A stretch of 64,000 nucleotides of DNA from Megamerina dolium (GCA_963854835.1 OY978529.1:37506055-37570054); one strand, 5' to 3'; numbered from the stretch's first letter, positions 24,740 to 37,109 are shown. A program made the numbers and translations. The notes: a model not told the origin generated them from the sequence alone.

Positions 24740-25805
24740 AGATTAACATGATAGTCGAAAATAATACGGCAGAAAATCAGTGTGCCACGCTCACTCCTTC
24801 ATGGGTCTCCCATACAAAGTCGAGGGAATTAAACTAAAACTTTTAAGCTCCATAACTTACAAACCATTTAGCCTAGGACAACGAGATTTAAGGTATGGAT
24901 TAGTATTATACGAGCAATTAGGCTCACAGGAAATGGGCGCACCACGCCCACTGTTTATCGTAGCCCCCATACAAATTTTAAATTGAAACAGCTGTAACTT
25001 CTACAATCTCCTGTCTAGAATAACCATAATTGACACTTAAATTAATATCATAGTCGGAAATAATCTGGCAGAAAATCAGTGTGCCACGCCCACTCCTTCA
25101 TGGGTCTCCCATACAAAGTCGAGGGAATTAAAATAAAACTTTTAAGCTCCATAACTTACAAACCATTTAGCATAGGACAACAAGATTTAAGGTATGGATT
25201 AGTATTGTACGAGCAACTAGACTTAAAGGAAATGGGCGAGCCACGCCCACTGTTTATCGTAGCCCCTGTACAAAATGAGTGAAATTCTTTTAAATTGAAA
25301 TAGCTGTAACTTCTGCATCCTTCTGTCTAGAACCATTATAATTAATACTTCGGCTAATTCGGTAGTCGAAAATAATCTGACAAAAAATCAACATGCCACA
25401 TCCACTTCTTAATGGGGCTTCCATATAAAATTTGGAAAATTAAAAAAATTTAAACCGCTATAACTTACGAACTATTCAGCGTAGGACAACCAAATTTAAG
25501 GAGTGGATTGATTTGAAAAATTAATTAGATATATAAGAAAGAGGTAAGCCACGCCCACTTTTTATATAGCTTCCGTACAAAATCTCGAATTTATCTTAAA
25601 CATTAAAACACCCATAACTTACTAAATAATACGCCTAGGTCAACCCATTGCAACCTAGGTAGTTTAGTATTATAGGCAGAAATTATTCCTCAAAAATTGG
25701 TGAGGTAGCCTGGTTTTTAATGTAGCTCCTATACAAAGTAGTGGAAGAAAAGGATGGATATATGAGCAAACTTTTTATATATACCTCTACATATGCAGGG
25801 TATAA

Positions 25806-26652
25806 TTTGGTCAGCCCCAGCCGACTGTAAGGCCGGCCATTTTTAAAATTCACTTTTACTATAAAAATGCTAGATCCTTCTTCTCAAACCCACCACATAC
25901 ATCAATAGCTTAGTTGCCACGACATGCTTTCTATTTAATTTAACTGTGATCTGTAATAGAATTTTATTTAATTCAATTAAATTAAACAAGTAGAAATCGA
26001 CTACGAATTGCTCACATATTGTATCGTAAAGGTACACAATACAAAACAACATGCCAAAAAATGAAACAAACAAAAAATGCAAAATTAAATAAATTGACAG
26101 CATATAAAAAAAAAAACAAAAAAAAAAGTAAAACAAAATAAAACAAGCCCGATGAAGCATTTAATATAAACTTAAAACAAATAGTATCAAAATATCCAAT
26201 ACCATTCAAAATTTGTCGAAAATTTAAAGAACGTTTCATTTGAGTGGCTTCATCCAGTTTTTCTCAAAAATATGAAATACCTATCATAAACATATATAAG
26301 TATAGTTTCGATATTTTCCTATGCTTAACGAGTATTGTAAATGTTTACGTACAAAATTGTTTACTGCTTGGTCAACTTGTCTATATAACTTCAACATCTT
26401 TACTTATTCTTCTACAACTTTATTGTCTTTGAAAAGGTATAGCATTTTATTATTATTATTATTTCTTGCTTACATGTCCTTCATACTTGTAAAATAATAC
26501 ACAACTAGCAGCATGATAAAGAGGAGAGGTCAAAGAAAAAAAAAAAAGAAAACCAAAAGGACAAAAAGTATAGAAAAAAAAAAATAACCATACAAATACT
26601 TGTTGGAGAAAATTGGCTTTTGACTAGAAAATTTGGCTTACGCTTCTATTTC

Positions 26653-26689
<37 letters not shown>

Positions 26690-26920
26690 CTTCAGCACTT
26701 TTGTTTTGTTTTGTTAGAATGTGGCACTATAAACATATAGACATTTACTCACACACACGAATACTTGAGTGTACATTAGATTTGTTCAAATATTCGGAAG
26801 AAATAGTTTTTCATAAAACAGATCAGGATGCCAAAATAGACCCATACATACTTGTAGATGTTCTAAAATTAAAAGACGTAAAACGAATCAAATATTTTCG
26901 TCATTAATTCATTAAATTTT
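25806..26920. other. Gene-free spacer
   Basis: A-rich and T-rich stretches (poly-A near 26107-26127), plus a (TC)n microsatellite. No gene seen. Confidence 0.4.
26658..26685. repeat. (TC)n microsatellite
   Basis: About 14 uninterrupted tc units. Confidence 0.9.
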
Positions 26921-26924
26921 TAAA

Positions 26925-27890
26925 CAGCCTGGCGGTAGTGAAGTTGGATACTGTTTATGGAGATCCCTTAGTATCTATGACAACCCAAAGATATTGCGAC
27001 AACGAGTTTCAATGAAATGATGCAACACACGTTGCTTGTTGCTAGACCAACTACAGTGTGCGAAATAGCAGCGGCCGTAGAGGTGTGGTACGGAATGAAC
27101 GTCAGTATTTTACATGATAAAATTAAATATGATATAGAAATCGACGCGATGGGGATATGGCTGATAATAGCGAAGCAGTGTTTGAACCCCTTGAAATAAA
27201 ATTTGTAGAATTTTTAGAGTCGCGCCGTCACCATTGATGAAACCTTGGTTATTATATCACAGACACCAAGCGGGAGCCACAACAATGATGGATTTTTCCA
27301 GATGAATCTGCATCTAAGAAAACGAATATCAATATTTTATACGATAAGTTAAGCTTGATATGCTGATACTGCGTCGAGTCGCTACCGATAATCAATACTA
27401 AATAGTACGAAAAGGTCAGGGTTATGTAAGGAAACGCCTATCATAGAGCAACACTACAGTAACATATCCTATTTTTAGAGGCGTTCAAGAAAGGAAAAAT
27501 AACACAATTAAAGTGATTTTTTGGACAAAGTGATTTTTTCGATAAAAAAAAGAAAATCAAAACCCCAGACCTGGATCCTTGCGATTTTTTCTTGGTATGA
27601 ATGAAAAAAAATTCAACTCAATCGAGGGTGTTATCGCCAAATTTGTCATTTTGGAGGCGTTAAAAGAAGCCGTTTTGTAGAAAGAGGGATCACAAATCAA
27701 TACTACAATGAATTTTCGTAACAATTCTATAGGAAATTGAAGAGACGTTGGTCAATTTGAGTTTGAAAAATGCGCGACTTTGAACTATTTTTTATTCCTC
27801 ATATGGGAAGAAGAAAAAAAATTATACTTCAAGACAGAGAATCTTCAAAAAGAATATAAAAACTGAAAATTCCAAACATTTCTTGAACAA
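26925..27890 (+). pseudogene. Decayed mariner transposase
   Basis: Shifted + frames give the mariner order: VKLDTVYGD with SMTTQRYC near 26940-26995; EIAAAVEVWYGMNVSILHDK (helix-turn-helix) near 27060-27120; and IAKQCLNPL near 27168. Next come EFL-SRR, then TIDETLVI (catalytic aspartate region; the usual Trp is missing) near 27230, then TDTKREPQQ near 27265. Downstream are PDLDPCDFFLV (normally PDLAPSDYFLF) near 27570 and a C-terminal FVTIL/EIEETLVNL stretch near 27715. Stops and frameshifts are frequent, and the HQDNAPAH segment is not recognisable. Probably an irritans-like lineage; that is inference. Confidence 0.8.
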
Positions 27891-29435
27891 ATCTAATATA
27901 CTTGTATACATATTATATATCCTCACATGTACTTGTATGCACATATGTGAAAGGTACTCTCAGATCAAAAAGGCAGGCAACACAAATAAAAGCAGCCATC
28001 AAATTAAATCAGAACAAAAATAATAAGTATTTGTTGGCCAACAACAAACAATAGCATCTACAACAACAATAAAAATAATGAATTTAAGGCAGCAACTATT
28101 TACTGAAGTGGATAATTACAACAAAACGGTGCGAAACTGCACACACACACACACACACACACTCTGAGTTTAGCCATTTTTAAAGTACAAGTGAATGTGT
28201 TTAAGCGAGTATGTGTGGTTACGAGTACGTGAGCATGTGGTTTTTTACTAAATGCGCACATACTTGTACCTACATAAAAATTATACAATTGTTGGGAACG
28301 TTTAAATAGTGTAAATATTTAAAGAGAATTTTTTTTTCTTAAGCTCTTCGCTTCTCGTATGAAATTTTAACATTTTTAAGCAATGCGAGTATGTTAAGGA
28401 CATCTTTCCTATACACATACAATAATATGTATGAATGGTCTGATTTGTTCTAAGACGTTTCCATGGCAAAGCCTATTTCAGTGAGGTAAATAAGGAACCC
28501 GAAAAGAAAAAAAAATCACATACACACACACAAAAGGTAAAATAGGCAATATTATTGTCTTGTAGACCTTATTACCCTCATCACCTACACTCCCCTTTCC
28601 CAATAAAAACTGAACGGCCACCAGCATCTACAAGGGATATAGGTTTAATGTAAAATCAACAAACAAACAAACAGAAACGAGAGAAACTTATGGTGGCAAT
28701 TACAAACGACACACTAAGAAATGCTAATTTAATACTTTGAGCATACTTTCGTACGTTGTAAAGTGGTTAGTTACGGGTAAAATTTTACACACATTTTATT
28801 TGGTCATAAAAGAAGACAAAAAAAAAAAATTCTCTAAATTTATGTGTCTGGAAGGTAAATGATGCTAAGGCTAGAAATAAATAACTTGACATTTTTCAGT
28901 CTTTTAAAGGCAGGGATGACGAGAAATGTTAACATCTCCATTTGGATTCCTAACCTGAAGCCTGAAGCACTTTGAACAATTATAAGGCATCACATAATTT
29001 CGAAATTTCATTAATCACTGATTCTGTACTAATTAACAAAATTTTTCATTTGACTTTATGGTTTCGGGAAGTTTTATCAAGGCATCGTCGCTGATCGATA
29101 CAACATAATGAGGCCAATACCATAATTTTTTATCTCAGCTCAAATCACCGAAATTTTCATCCCAAATGTCGGTTGCTCTGCATCCACTGAAGAGATGGCG
29201 CTTGCATTCTAATGAAAAATTTTCTTGCGTTAACCGGTGACTGAATTGAGTAGCAAAAAATTGATTGAAATTGAAAAAGGGCATCATGGTTCGAGAAACC
29301 ATTTCATTGGAGAACCTTTCCGCGTTTAAACTTCCGAAATGGTGTCATCAATCAGTGAACGAAAATTATTTAGAGACCATAGGCATAAGACTATAACTAG
29401 ATTGAGGTTAGGCACACTTTAATGAGCCTAAAGCA
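27891..29435. other. Gene-free spacer
   Basis: Contains (CA)n at 28140-28162 and otherwise AT-rich sequence. The moderately GC-richer stretch at 28890-29400 may be a decayed element, but I recognise no protein or termini. Confidence 0.35.
28140..28162. repeat. (CA)n microsatellite
   Basis: About 11 uninterrupted ca units. Confidence 0.9.
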
Positions 29436-29439
29436 GGAC

Positions 29440-29700
29440 ACATCGTAAACGTCAAGTAAAGCGTAATGCATGTGTATTTCCGATAAACAAAATAAATCAA
29501 AATACTGGACATTGTTATCGATCATCTAATCATCTTGCCCCATCTCAAGCGTAGAGCCATGACTCCATCTGCGTAAAACATCTGCGGTTTCTGGCTGAAG
29601 AACGCCGCTAAGATGATAGCATGAAGGTACCATACCAGAGCTGTATGGTGGTTGAACCACATCTTTCCAAGCAATCTCATCTAATTTTTGTTAGATTACC
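29440..29700 (-). pseudogene. 3' end of a decayed mariner-like transposase
   Basis: On the minus strand, a frame at about 29660-29530 reads FFSQKPQMFYADGVMALRLR, followed by WGKMI. This corresponds to the conserved C-terminal segment of mariner transposases (FF-QKP-FY-DGIM-LPERWQKVI). Only this end is recognisable. Upstream sequence (29700-29800) has stops. Belongs to a different lineage from the copies at 9440 and 16390. Confidence 0.55.
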
Positions 29701-31555
29701 AAAGATCTCACATTGTCCTACTGAAAGTTAACACCTCAAGATTTCGTAAATTCTAATCGTTTTTGCTTAATAAATTCGCTCATTGAAATTCCTACTGGGC
29801 ATATTAAACACCAATGCGGACCACTTAATTTTCTTTCAATTATTTATAGCAGACAGGCATATTACTTTACTATACATACAAACTCTTAATTAATGTTTTA
29901 GTACGAGAAACAATAGTAAAGAACATTGAGCGAATACACACGCACACATATTCGTATGTAATTATACTTATAGTATATAAGTAGAAACAAACTTTAACAA
30001 ATGACCTTAGAAATGTGTACAATTATAATTACGCAAATACTCACAAAGTTCATATACTAAATGTATAAAGACGCACTTTAATACGATAAAAAAATACTGC
30101 ATTATTTTATGACAAATATGACTAAGATAAAAGTTGGAATTTTGCCGTGAAATAAATTTACTTAGTTGTGCTCGACTGTCAGAAATTGTTTTGAAAGTAT
30201 AGTCTATTTGTAGTTGCAAAAAATTACGGTTTAGGTTCTTTGCAGTCTAAAGGACCTGCTAATATGTTCAAAGTCCAAATAAAATTGTTTTAAAACGGTT
30301 CTCGTATATAATTTGAGTTAATTTTTATTATTTTATTAAAGCTATATTTAAGCTAGCTAAATTTGTTCCATTTCCACATCAACTAATCCATATTATAATA
30401 TATTATTCATGGTTCATGGCATATAAATTCAAACATAAGTATAGATACTCGTATAAATGATAGCGATAGATATATTCCCTTTATTGTTTTCATTTAAATG
30501 ATTTATTGATTACTTGAAAAGAATTATAATCTATATTTAAAACAACCTTGAAGTACAAAGGTACATACATAAATATTACATATCTATATTAATGCGTGGG
30601 AATAATATTTAAAATTGCAGATAGATAGGTAGAATGATGATGGTCGCTATATTCTCACAATTTGAAATCATGAATTTATTTTTGGCGTCGGCGAATTATG
30701 TAAAATTTATAACTACATGTTAAAAACCATTCAAAAGTCCATCGTACAAAGAAGACCTACAGATTTATGAAGGACAATAGAAAATTGAATTGAACAAAAA
30801 GGTACTTGTACTTAAAAGTAATTCCTATTCAACTTAATAAATGCTCTTTTGTTCGAACACCCATGTAGTTTTGTTTTTTTGCAATTACTATTCAACCATC
30901 ATTGCATTATTATTTAATCAAGCAATTTTCAAACCAATTTTACATCAAGGGAGTTCTACATACATGGACTGCTCTACTTTACATCGCTTAGACTGAGATC
31001 CTCTTTGAATTATATTTTCAACATCGAACAATTTACCATCGTCTATTAACAGCAACATACTTCAAACGTTGCTCGATTTCAAATAGAAACGCGATGTATT
31101 GGATTTGTTTAGCCAATTCCTGTGGCATTCTAATATCAATCTTCTTTTGCAATCCCTTTTATTCTTAGTCACTTAAGCCTCTTTTTTATGACCAATGTTA
31201 AGTTACTTTAAGGTTTTTAAAAGAAAATGCCAATAAGTTGTTTCAACCGGAAATGGAAGTTGCATTTTTATGAACAAATTGCCAACGCATTTGACATTAA
31301 ACTACGTCTAAACATAGATAGATAGATAGAGGAACGTGAATAGTTCGGAGAACGCTGTAGAAGATAATTTCCCCTGAAACACAGACAATTGATACCAAAC
31401 CTGATAGTCGAATACTGTAGACTCCAAAAAGTTTTCCTTAGTCGGATAGCTGATGCTGTATTTTCTTGCAAAAGATACTCTAGGTATGAGTTTACATCTT
31501 AAACATAGTAAATTCACAATGTATTGCAAATTATTCCCTAAATATCGCCAATATT
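29701..31555. other. Gene-free spacer
   Basis: AT-rich. A (GATA)4 tract lies at 31315-31331. Nothing else recognised. Confidence 0.4.
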
Positions 31556-31562
31556 AAGGCAT

Positions 31563-32940
31563 AAGTGCAGAATATGGACTCAGAAGGGGAAAAAAAAATA
31601 AAAAATTGCCTTGAATAGAGCTTCGTTTTGTGAATATAAAAAATAAGAAATTTGTCTCCGTAAATGCCCATATAAGGCGTGGGTCTAGGTCAAAGTTCAA
31701 AATTGAGATTACTCGAGACACAAGCAAGTTTTTTCTATAATATGGGTATCAAAACACAGGTAATTTTAATACCTTTTTATAGGTATATAATATTTTATAT
31801 GAATTTTTAACTTTTTAAATGTTATGAAGAAAATTTTAAATTTTTTATAAAAATTTTGTAAAAACCGATTTTTTTTTCGAAAAAGTCCCCCATTAACCTA
31901 TCAAAAATTATATATTATTTCAAAGATCATAGGATTACCTTTCCAATGTTATATAAAGCATATTTTTAAAGAACTTTTATATATATCTTGAATATATTTT
32001 TTTATGATCATACTTTCGCTACAGCAAATATGTGCACAGAGGAATAGTGAGACAGTTATAATCATAGCGGTAGACATAGACAAAAGAATTAAGGAAAAAT
32101 AGGATGAAATAGTATAATTAACTAATTCTTTTATTAATCTGATAAAGACAACATTGTTTGTGTATTGGGGCAACCAGCAAAAATATTGTTAATATTGTTA
32201 GTAATGTTGTCCTAAAATACTGTTTGTCGCGAAGCCGGCGTCGGGCCTATAAGGGTTATTTTTTTTGCGCCCGGCCAAAGGCCGGCTATCAAAAAAGCTT
32301 TTATCCTAAAATAATGTTGGTCGCGAAGCCGGCGTCGGGCCTATAAGGGTTATTTTTTTGCGCCCGGCCGAAGGCCGGCTATCAAAAAAACTTTTATCCT
32401 CAAATACTGTTGGTTGCGATACTGAATTTGAAGACATGCAAGTAATTGTATCGAAAGCCTTCCATATTGGAAACACTTGATGAAGTATCAGCTTGAAAAC
32501 AATTTTTTAAAAGCATACAAATTCATGAGAAATATGTTTTATACACCATTGTAAAGGTAATTGTATAGGCTTTAGTATGGTGCTAAATTTTCGATAGGTA
32601 AATAAGGCTTATTTTCGAAAAAAAAATTGTTTTTTGAAAAAAAAAATTCAAATTTATAGTTTTGATAATAACTTTTAAAATGTGAAAAATAGGTATTAAA
32701 TTATATATATATCAGTAGAAAGGTATTTAAAAAACCTTTCTTATGATACCCATATTGTAGAAAAATATTGCGTGTCTATCGAATAATCTCGACCTCAATT
32801 TTGAACTTTGACCTTGAGCCACGCCTTGTATGGGCATTTGCGGAGACAAATTATTTCTTTTTTATATTCACAAAACAAAGCTCTATCCGAGGCAATTTTT
32901 TATTTTATTTTTTTCCCTTCTGAGTCCGTATTCTGCACTT
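31563..32940. mobile_element. Foldback-like element with ~400-bp inverted repeats
   Basis: The left arm (about 31563-31975) opens aagtgcagaatatggactca and the right arm (about 32525-32940) closes with tgagtccgtattctgcactt, its near reverse complement. Pairing continues inward through a gaccttgagccacgccttg-type block (gtgggtctaggtcaaagttc on the left), an atatgggtatca block, and the aaaggtaatt/aattacctt block. Overall identity is perhaps 70-80%. The central part holds a GC-rich tandem repeat. No open frame of note, so it is non-autonomous. The outermost boundaries and target duplication are unclear. Long inverted repeats around a tandem core recall foldback elements, but the family is not recognised. 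Confidence 0.75.
32211..32425. repeat. GC-rich 94-bp tandem repeat, about 2.2 units
   Basis: cctaaaata starts units at 32211 and 32305, and a third partial unit starts at 32398. The first two are almost identical. Each holds cgcgaagccggcgtcgggcc, then cctataagggttatt, then gcgcccggccaaaggccggc, which can form a GC-rich stem (agccggc with gccggct). It sits in the middle of the foldback-like element and contrasts sharply with its AT-rich surroundings. Confidence 0.9.
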
Positions 32941-34310
32941 GTTCCATCTGTCAAACCCAGCGTACAGCATTGCCAGTTCAAAATAATAATTCTGTAATTA
33001 AGGGTTATGGTATGTACATCAGAAGCATTTACAGAGGCAAATGCACAATGTATTTCTTTCAAAATTACATACAAATATATCAAAGTCTTTTACACAAAAA
33101 TGTTGAGCATAATACAAAAGGTCAACCAACATTTCAATAAAGAAATAAAAGAATACTAAAATTCTCCTATAAAAAAAAAGTTGTAATTTTTGTATACGCA
33201 AAAATGCAAATTTACACCTGCATTTGGAGAAGGTCATTTCAATTCAAAAGGACATGCGTCTAAGGATATATGCACATTCATATATATATACGAGACTCAT
33301 TTTTCTGTATTGAAGGTCACCAGTAGGATATAACAAATTTAATCTCATTTGAAGATAAGCACAGTTGACTTGTTACAACAAACTAGAGTTTTTTGCATTT
33401 TCGTCCCCCCATCTTTTAGTAAATAATTTATTATGCATTTTTTGTGTATTTTTATATTCTTTGTTCTTACTTGCACATGCTTATTATGTATATACGATTT
33501 TCTTGTAAGATTTAACTACTGAATTGAAAATATTTCCTGTTAGAAGAAATGCTCGTCGAAAGTATATTTATATGTAAATTAGTTCGAAATGAATACAGAA
33601 TGGTAGGTATAATATATAGTACAAATTATTGTTATATGGTCACATTTCCTATTTGAAACTCTTTGTAAATAAATAAAAATACGATATATTAAGGTGTACA
33701 AATTAATATACCAGTTTGAAAATTCTTTAGACAGAGTTTATAGACTTTAATTCAGTGTTTTATGCATAGGACATAAATACCAACATGCATATGTAAAGGT
33801 TATTTTTTCACAAGTATATGGTAATTCATTTAAAGGTATATTTTCTAGCAGAAAATGTATGAAGATTCAAAATGTTAAACTATTAAACTGTCATCGTATT
33901 TTGGTTCAGAGTTGTTTGACATTTCATCATAGTTATGACATTTGACAGCTTTGGATTAACTTCTATGGAGATAACTACGTGAAATCACTAATCTGTTCTT
34001 TGAGCCACTTTGGTTCTAAAAAGTTCCACCAAGTTCAACTAATGAGTTTCATAAGAAATGGAATATAAGTCGAACATTTGAAGGAATGCACTTATATAAG
34101 TGATACTAGATATCTTGCGATTCTTGAGACATGACAATTTTTTGGTGCATTTTTACTGTCTAAAGGGGGGTTATTTGGTTACTATTATATGTAGTAAGGC
34201 GCACCGAGAGACAATTTATTAATCACTTAGCTAATCACTTAGGTAATCTCACATTTTTTAGCAAATATATATAACAGTAATAGTTCTACACCTCAAAATA
34301 GTACTATTTA
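32941..34310. other. Gene-free spacer
   Basis: AT-rich with stops in all frames. No gene or recognised element. Confidence 0.4.
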
Positions 34311-34313
34311 CAT

Positions 34314-34421
34314 TAGGGTGTGTCAAATTTTTGTTATATTGCTGTTAAACCGATAATGATGAAATTCTTGCTTAAAACTGAATTTTTTTTTTTTTTTCTC
34401 CCAAAGATCTCGACACACCCT
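34314..34421. mobile_element. Small MITE-like element
   Basis: About 108 bp bounded by agggtgtgtc (34314-34323) and its exact complement gacacaccct (34412-34421), with a poly-T run inside. No clear target duplication. The short inverted repeats could be chance in AT-rich DNA, but the 10-bp GC-rich match is notable. Confidence 0.4.
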
Positions 34422-35840
34422 TTTATTCATACATTGGTTAAGTGAAAAATTGCATTCATTTAAAGAAAATTAAATAAAATGAATCTAAAATGTGAAGGGG
34501 ATGAACAACTTTAGAAAGAAAAATGTCACCACACATGGTATATCATGCGGAATGCATTTACATGTATGTAAATGTATATACAGACTGATTTATTAATATG
34601 TGTGCTGCTGCCCAATGAGGATGAAAAGGTTAGGCAATCAAAGCAGGTAAAGTTATTTATGTACCAATTTGTATTGCAGAATGGAGAAGGGTTTTGTTAG
34701 GCGACTAAATAGACATGCACACATACTTACAATCTCATTCAAGTGTGAAAATGTCAGCAATGTTAAGGCAAGTGGTACGGAAACTTCCGTATAAAAGCTT
34801 ACTTAACGCTTTGGTAAACTTTCACATGGCGACATCTTTAAAAACCCGGTAATCAAAGAGGTAATCCATCAAAAAGATGTGTTTATTTAAATTTCCTCAA
34901 TTTTCTAATCAGTTACCATTCATTTGTTGAATTGATCACCTCTTCTTTTGCCAATTATGCACATTTTCATCAACAAGCTCTGTTTTAGTTGATTTTCGTA
35001 ATGTATTTATTATCCACTTTTCCACTGGGCTTAAGAGAAGAGTATTCGTAATACTTGTATATTTTAACTAACAATTGTCACAGATTACCATCGCGCTTTA
35101 ATATATATGTAGTTGTAGTAGGACAAGTAATTTATTATCCAACTAGCCGTACAAGCCAAACAAGTCAACCAGGCTGACGACCAAATAACCAAACAACAAC
35201 AACAACAACAACGAGTACAACATAGTACAATAGCGTCAACTAGTGAATGTGGTTGGTTGTATTTGTAGTACATAATGTGATGGCAGCATTGGCAATAAGA
35301 ACACCCCAACCCGAAATAACAACACCAAGAGGGCTACAAACATGACTTTGCACAGCCATTTAGGCAATGTGCTTTAATTTTTTTAGTGGTTTTTCTCTTT
35401 ATATATATATATGCATGTGTTTATATGAGAAAGGTCAATTTGTATGCGACGCAAGTATGTTAGTGCAACAAAGCAGGCTTAATATTTTCACATTTTTCTT
35501 TTTATTGTCGGTGAATTAAGTGCTACTATCATGATGTTTTTACATTTTTTGCAATTTGTAATTTTGTTTTTAGTTTATTTGGTTTTTTTTTTTGCATTTT
35601 CATTTTTCTTTACTATTTTTACGTGTCTTTCAAATGCCAATTAAACATTTTAATACTCACTTACTTAGTTTACAAGTACGTACATGCTTTAAAACAAATT
35701 TGTTACTCTGGTCTCGTATATTGAGTAAGAACTATATGAAAGCTACGGAAGTAAATGGCAATGAGGAGCATAAGAATGAATGAAGAAATAAGTAATAAAA
35801 AGAAATAGTTAAATTATTACATTCATTTTTTCTAACATAA
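34422..35840. other. Gene-free spacer
   Basis: AT-rich, with (CAA)n at about 35195-35213 and short TA runs. No gene seen. Confidence 0.4.
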
Positions 35841-35844
35841 ATTC

Positions 35845-36130
35845 TCCTTAATTTTCCCATATTGTTCTTTGTTAGGTTAGAAAAGAAAAATTATTTTCTA
35901 AATACTTTTCGACAATTTCTAGACATTTCATGCAATTGTCCATCAGTTTTGAACATAACATGGTCAGAAAGAGCTAAAAAATTACTTTTTGTAGGAAATA
36001 TGATTTATTTAATATGATTTACAAGCATAAATTCCCTTCAATATTTAGGAGTATTATTTGTTAGGTTAGAAAGAAAATATTTACGACAATTCCTAGATAT
36101 GAAAAATGGCTGGAAAATCACTTTTTGTAA
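35845..36130. repeat. Direct duplication, period about 189 bp
   Basis: The block ttgttaggttagaaa at about 35868 recurs at about 36057. In both units it is followed by a cgacaattyctagayat block and an aatyactttttgta block. Identity is moderate. The second unit is directly followed by the retroelement tail at 36150-36230. Confidence 0.55.
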
Positions 36131-36149
36131 GAAAATTTAATACATCTAA

Positions 36150-36230
36150 TATGTGGCAGTACCACAGCAGTTCTCAATTAGATCTAGTAAGAGGGCGACT
36201 GCACTAACCTAACCTAACCTAACCTAACAT
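36150..36230 (+). mobile_element. Retroelement 3' end with (CTAAC)n tail
   Basis: A short block (gtggcagtaccacagcag to gagggcgactgca) is followed by about five ctaac units at 36203-36228. The tail matches those of the LINE at 63197 and SINE copy 1, in the + orientation. It looks like a severely 5'-truncated LINE or SINE insertion. It also equals the insect telomere motif TTAGG on the other strand, but the context favours a retroelement tail. Confidence 0.5.
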
Positions 36231-37105
36231 TTCCGAAAGTTTCAGTTATTTTATACAATTTGCCATAATTTTTTAATACAAACTGTTCAAAAATGGTTGG
36301 CAATTCACCTTTTCGCCTTTGCAGTCACATAAAGGAAAAGATTTATTGTACTTTCACCAATTACTCCACAGTTTTTTATTCAGAATTACCAAGATATCAT
36401 ACAAAATCCGGCTAAAGTTTGTATCTGTTAATTTGAGAAATTGACCACATCTACCCGAAACCTGAATACTGAATGAATGATTGAACTCGTAATGCATGCA
36501 TGGACATCTAAAGTCTGCAGTTTTTTTTTCTCTCTTTAAGAAAAATATAATCTCACTCATTGCAGCACAAAATGAATTGGAGAGCATCGGTTATCCATTC
36601 CAAGGTAGATACCGATGATAATTATAATAATAAATAAGTAAGTTTCATGAGAAAAAAATAGTATGGAAGCAACAAGAAGGATCTATGTTTACAAAATACT
36701 AAAAATATCGAGCGAAAGTTGCATCAGAATTAATAACGACAGCAGCAAAAGTTTCTACGCAATTATTTTCATGTAAAATAGATTTGTGCTCTTTGGTTGC
36801 CTCATAATTTAACACCAACTGAAAATAAAAACAACATTTGGAATGGCGTAAAGGACAATAAAACGATGCAACAGAATTGCGTCAACTGATGTTTGTTTAA
36901 ATGCTACTGCCGAAGAGAGTTGAATGCAAAGAATAGGTGGATGTGTTCATTTGATCCAGAAAAGAAAGAAAATTATTATCTCATTTAAATCAATTGATGT
37001 TCATGTTGCTATTATTGCTCCATAGGATTTAAGATCGAATAGTATATGATCAATTGATTGCCTGTTGTCATAAATAAAATTCATCATTACCAGTCAAGAG
37101 GGACA
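36231..37105. other. Spacer, possibly older mariner sequence
   Basis: No convincing protein match before about 37110. The adjoining mariner end suggests part of this stretch may be its unrecognisable upstream portion. Confidence 0.3.
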
Positions 37106-37109
37106 ATAC

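Larger units (their letters stand above)
23821..25805 (+). mobile_element. mini-me-like element with 14-bp terminal inverted repeats
   Basis: Begins ttataccctgcata (23821-23834) and ends with its exact reverse complement, tatgcagggtataa (25792-25805). A (GTCC)n(GTCT)n tract at 23957-23979 follows a conserved core (gatcagcgtcgattaaat) and is followed by gcacgataactt and gatttcgacgaaatttgg. This arrangement is that of the dipteran mini-me repeats (conserved core, GTCY microsatellite, agggtata ends). The rest is ~150-bp units with a gccacgcccac and cccatacaaa signature (near 24250, 24780, 24934, 25080, 25228, 25392 and 25548), paired into ~300-bp higher-order units. No protein is encoded. A SINE (copy 3) is inserted within it. 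Confidence 0.75.

Noticed and set aside
24780..25282. Two near-identical open frames of 67-68 codons (MCHAHSFMGLPYKVEG...)
   Set aside because: They are two readings of the tandem units of the mini-me-like element; the frame is not kept in other units or copies.
28890..29400. GC-richer stretch that might be the body of the mariner ending at 29440
   Set aside because: It lies downstream of that transposase's C terminus on the minus strand, and no transposase motif could be read in any frame.
36203..36228. True telomeric or chromosome-end sequence
   Set aside because: Only about five units, attached to a short retroelement-like block and flanked by ordinary sequence.
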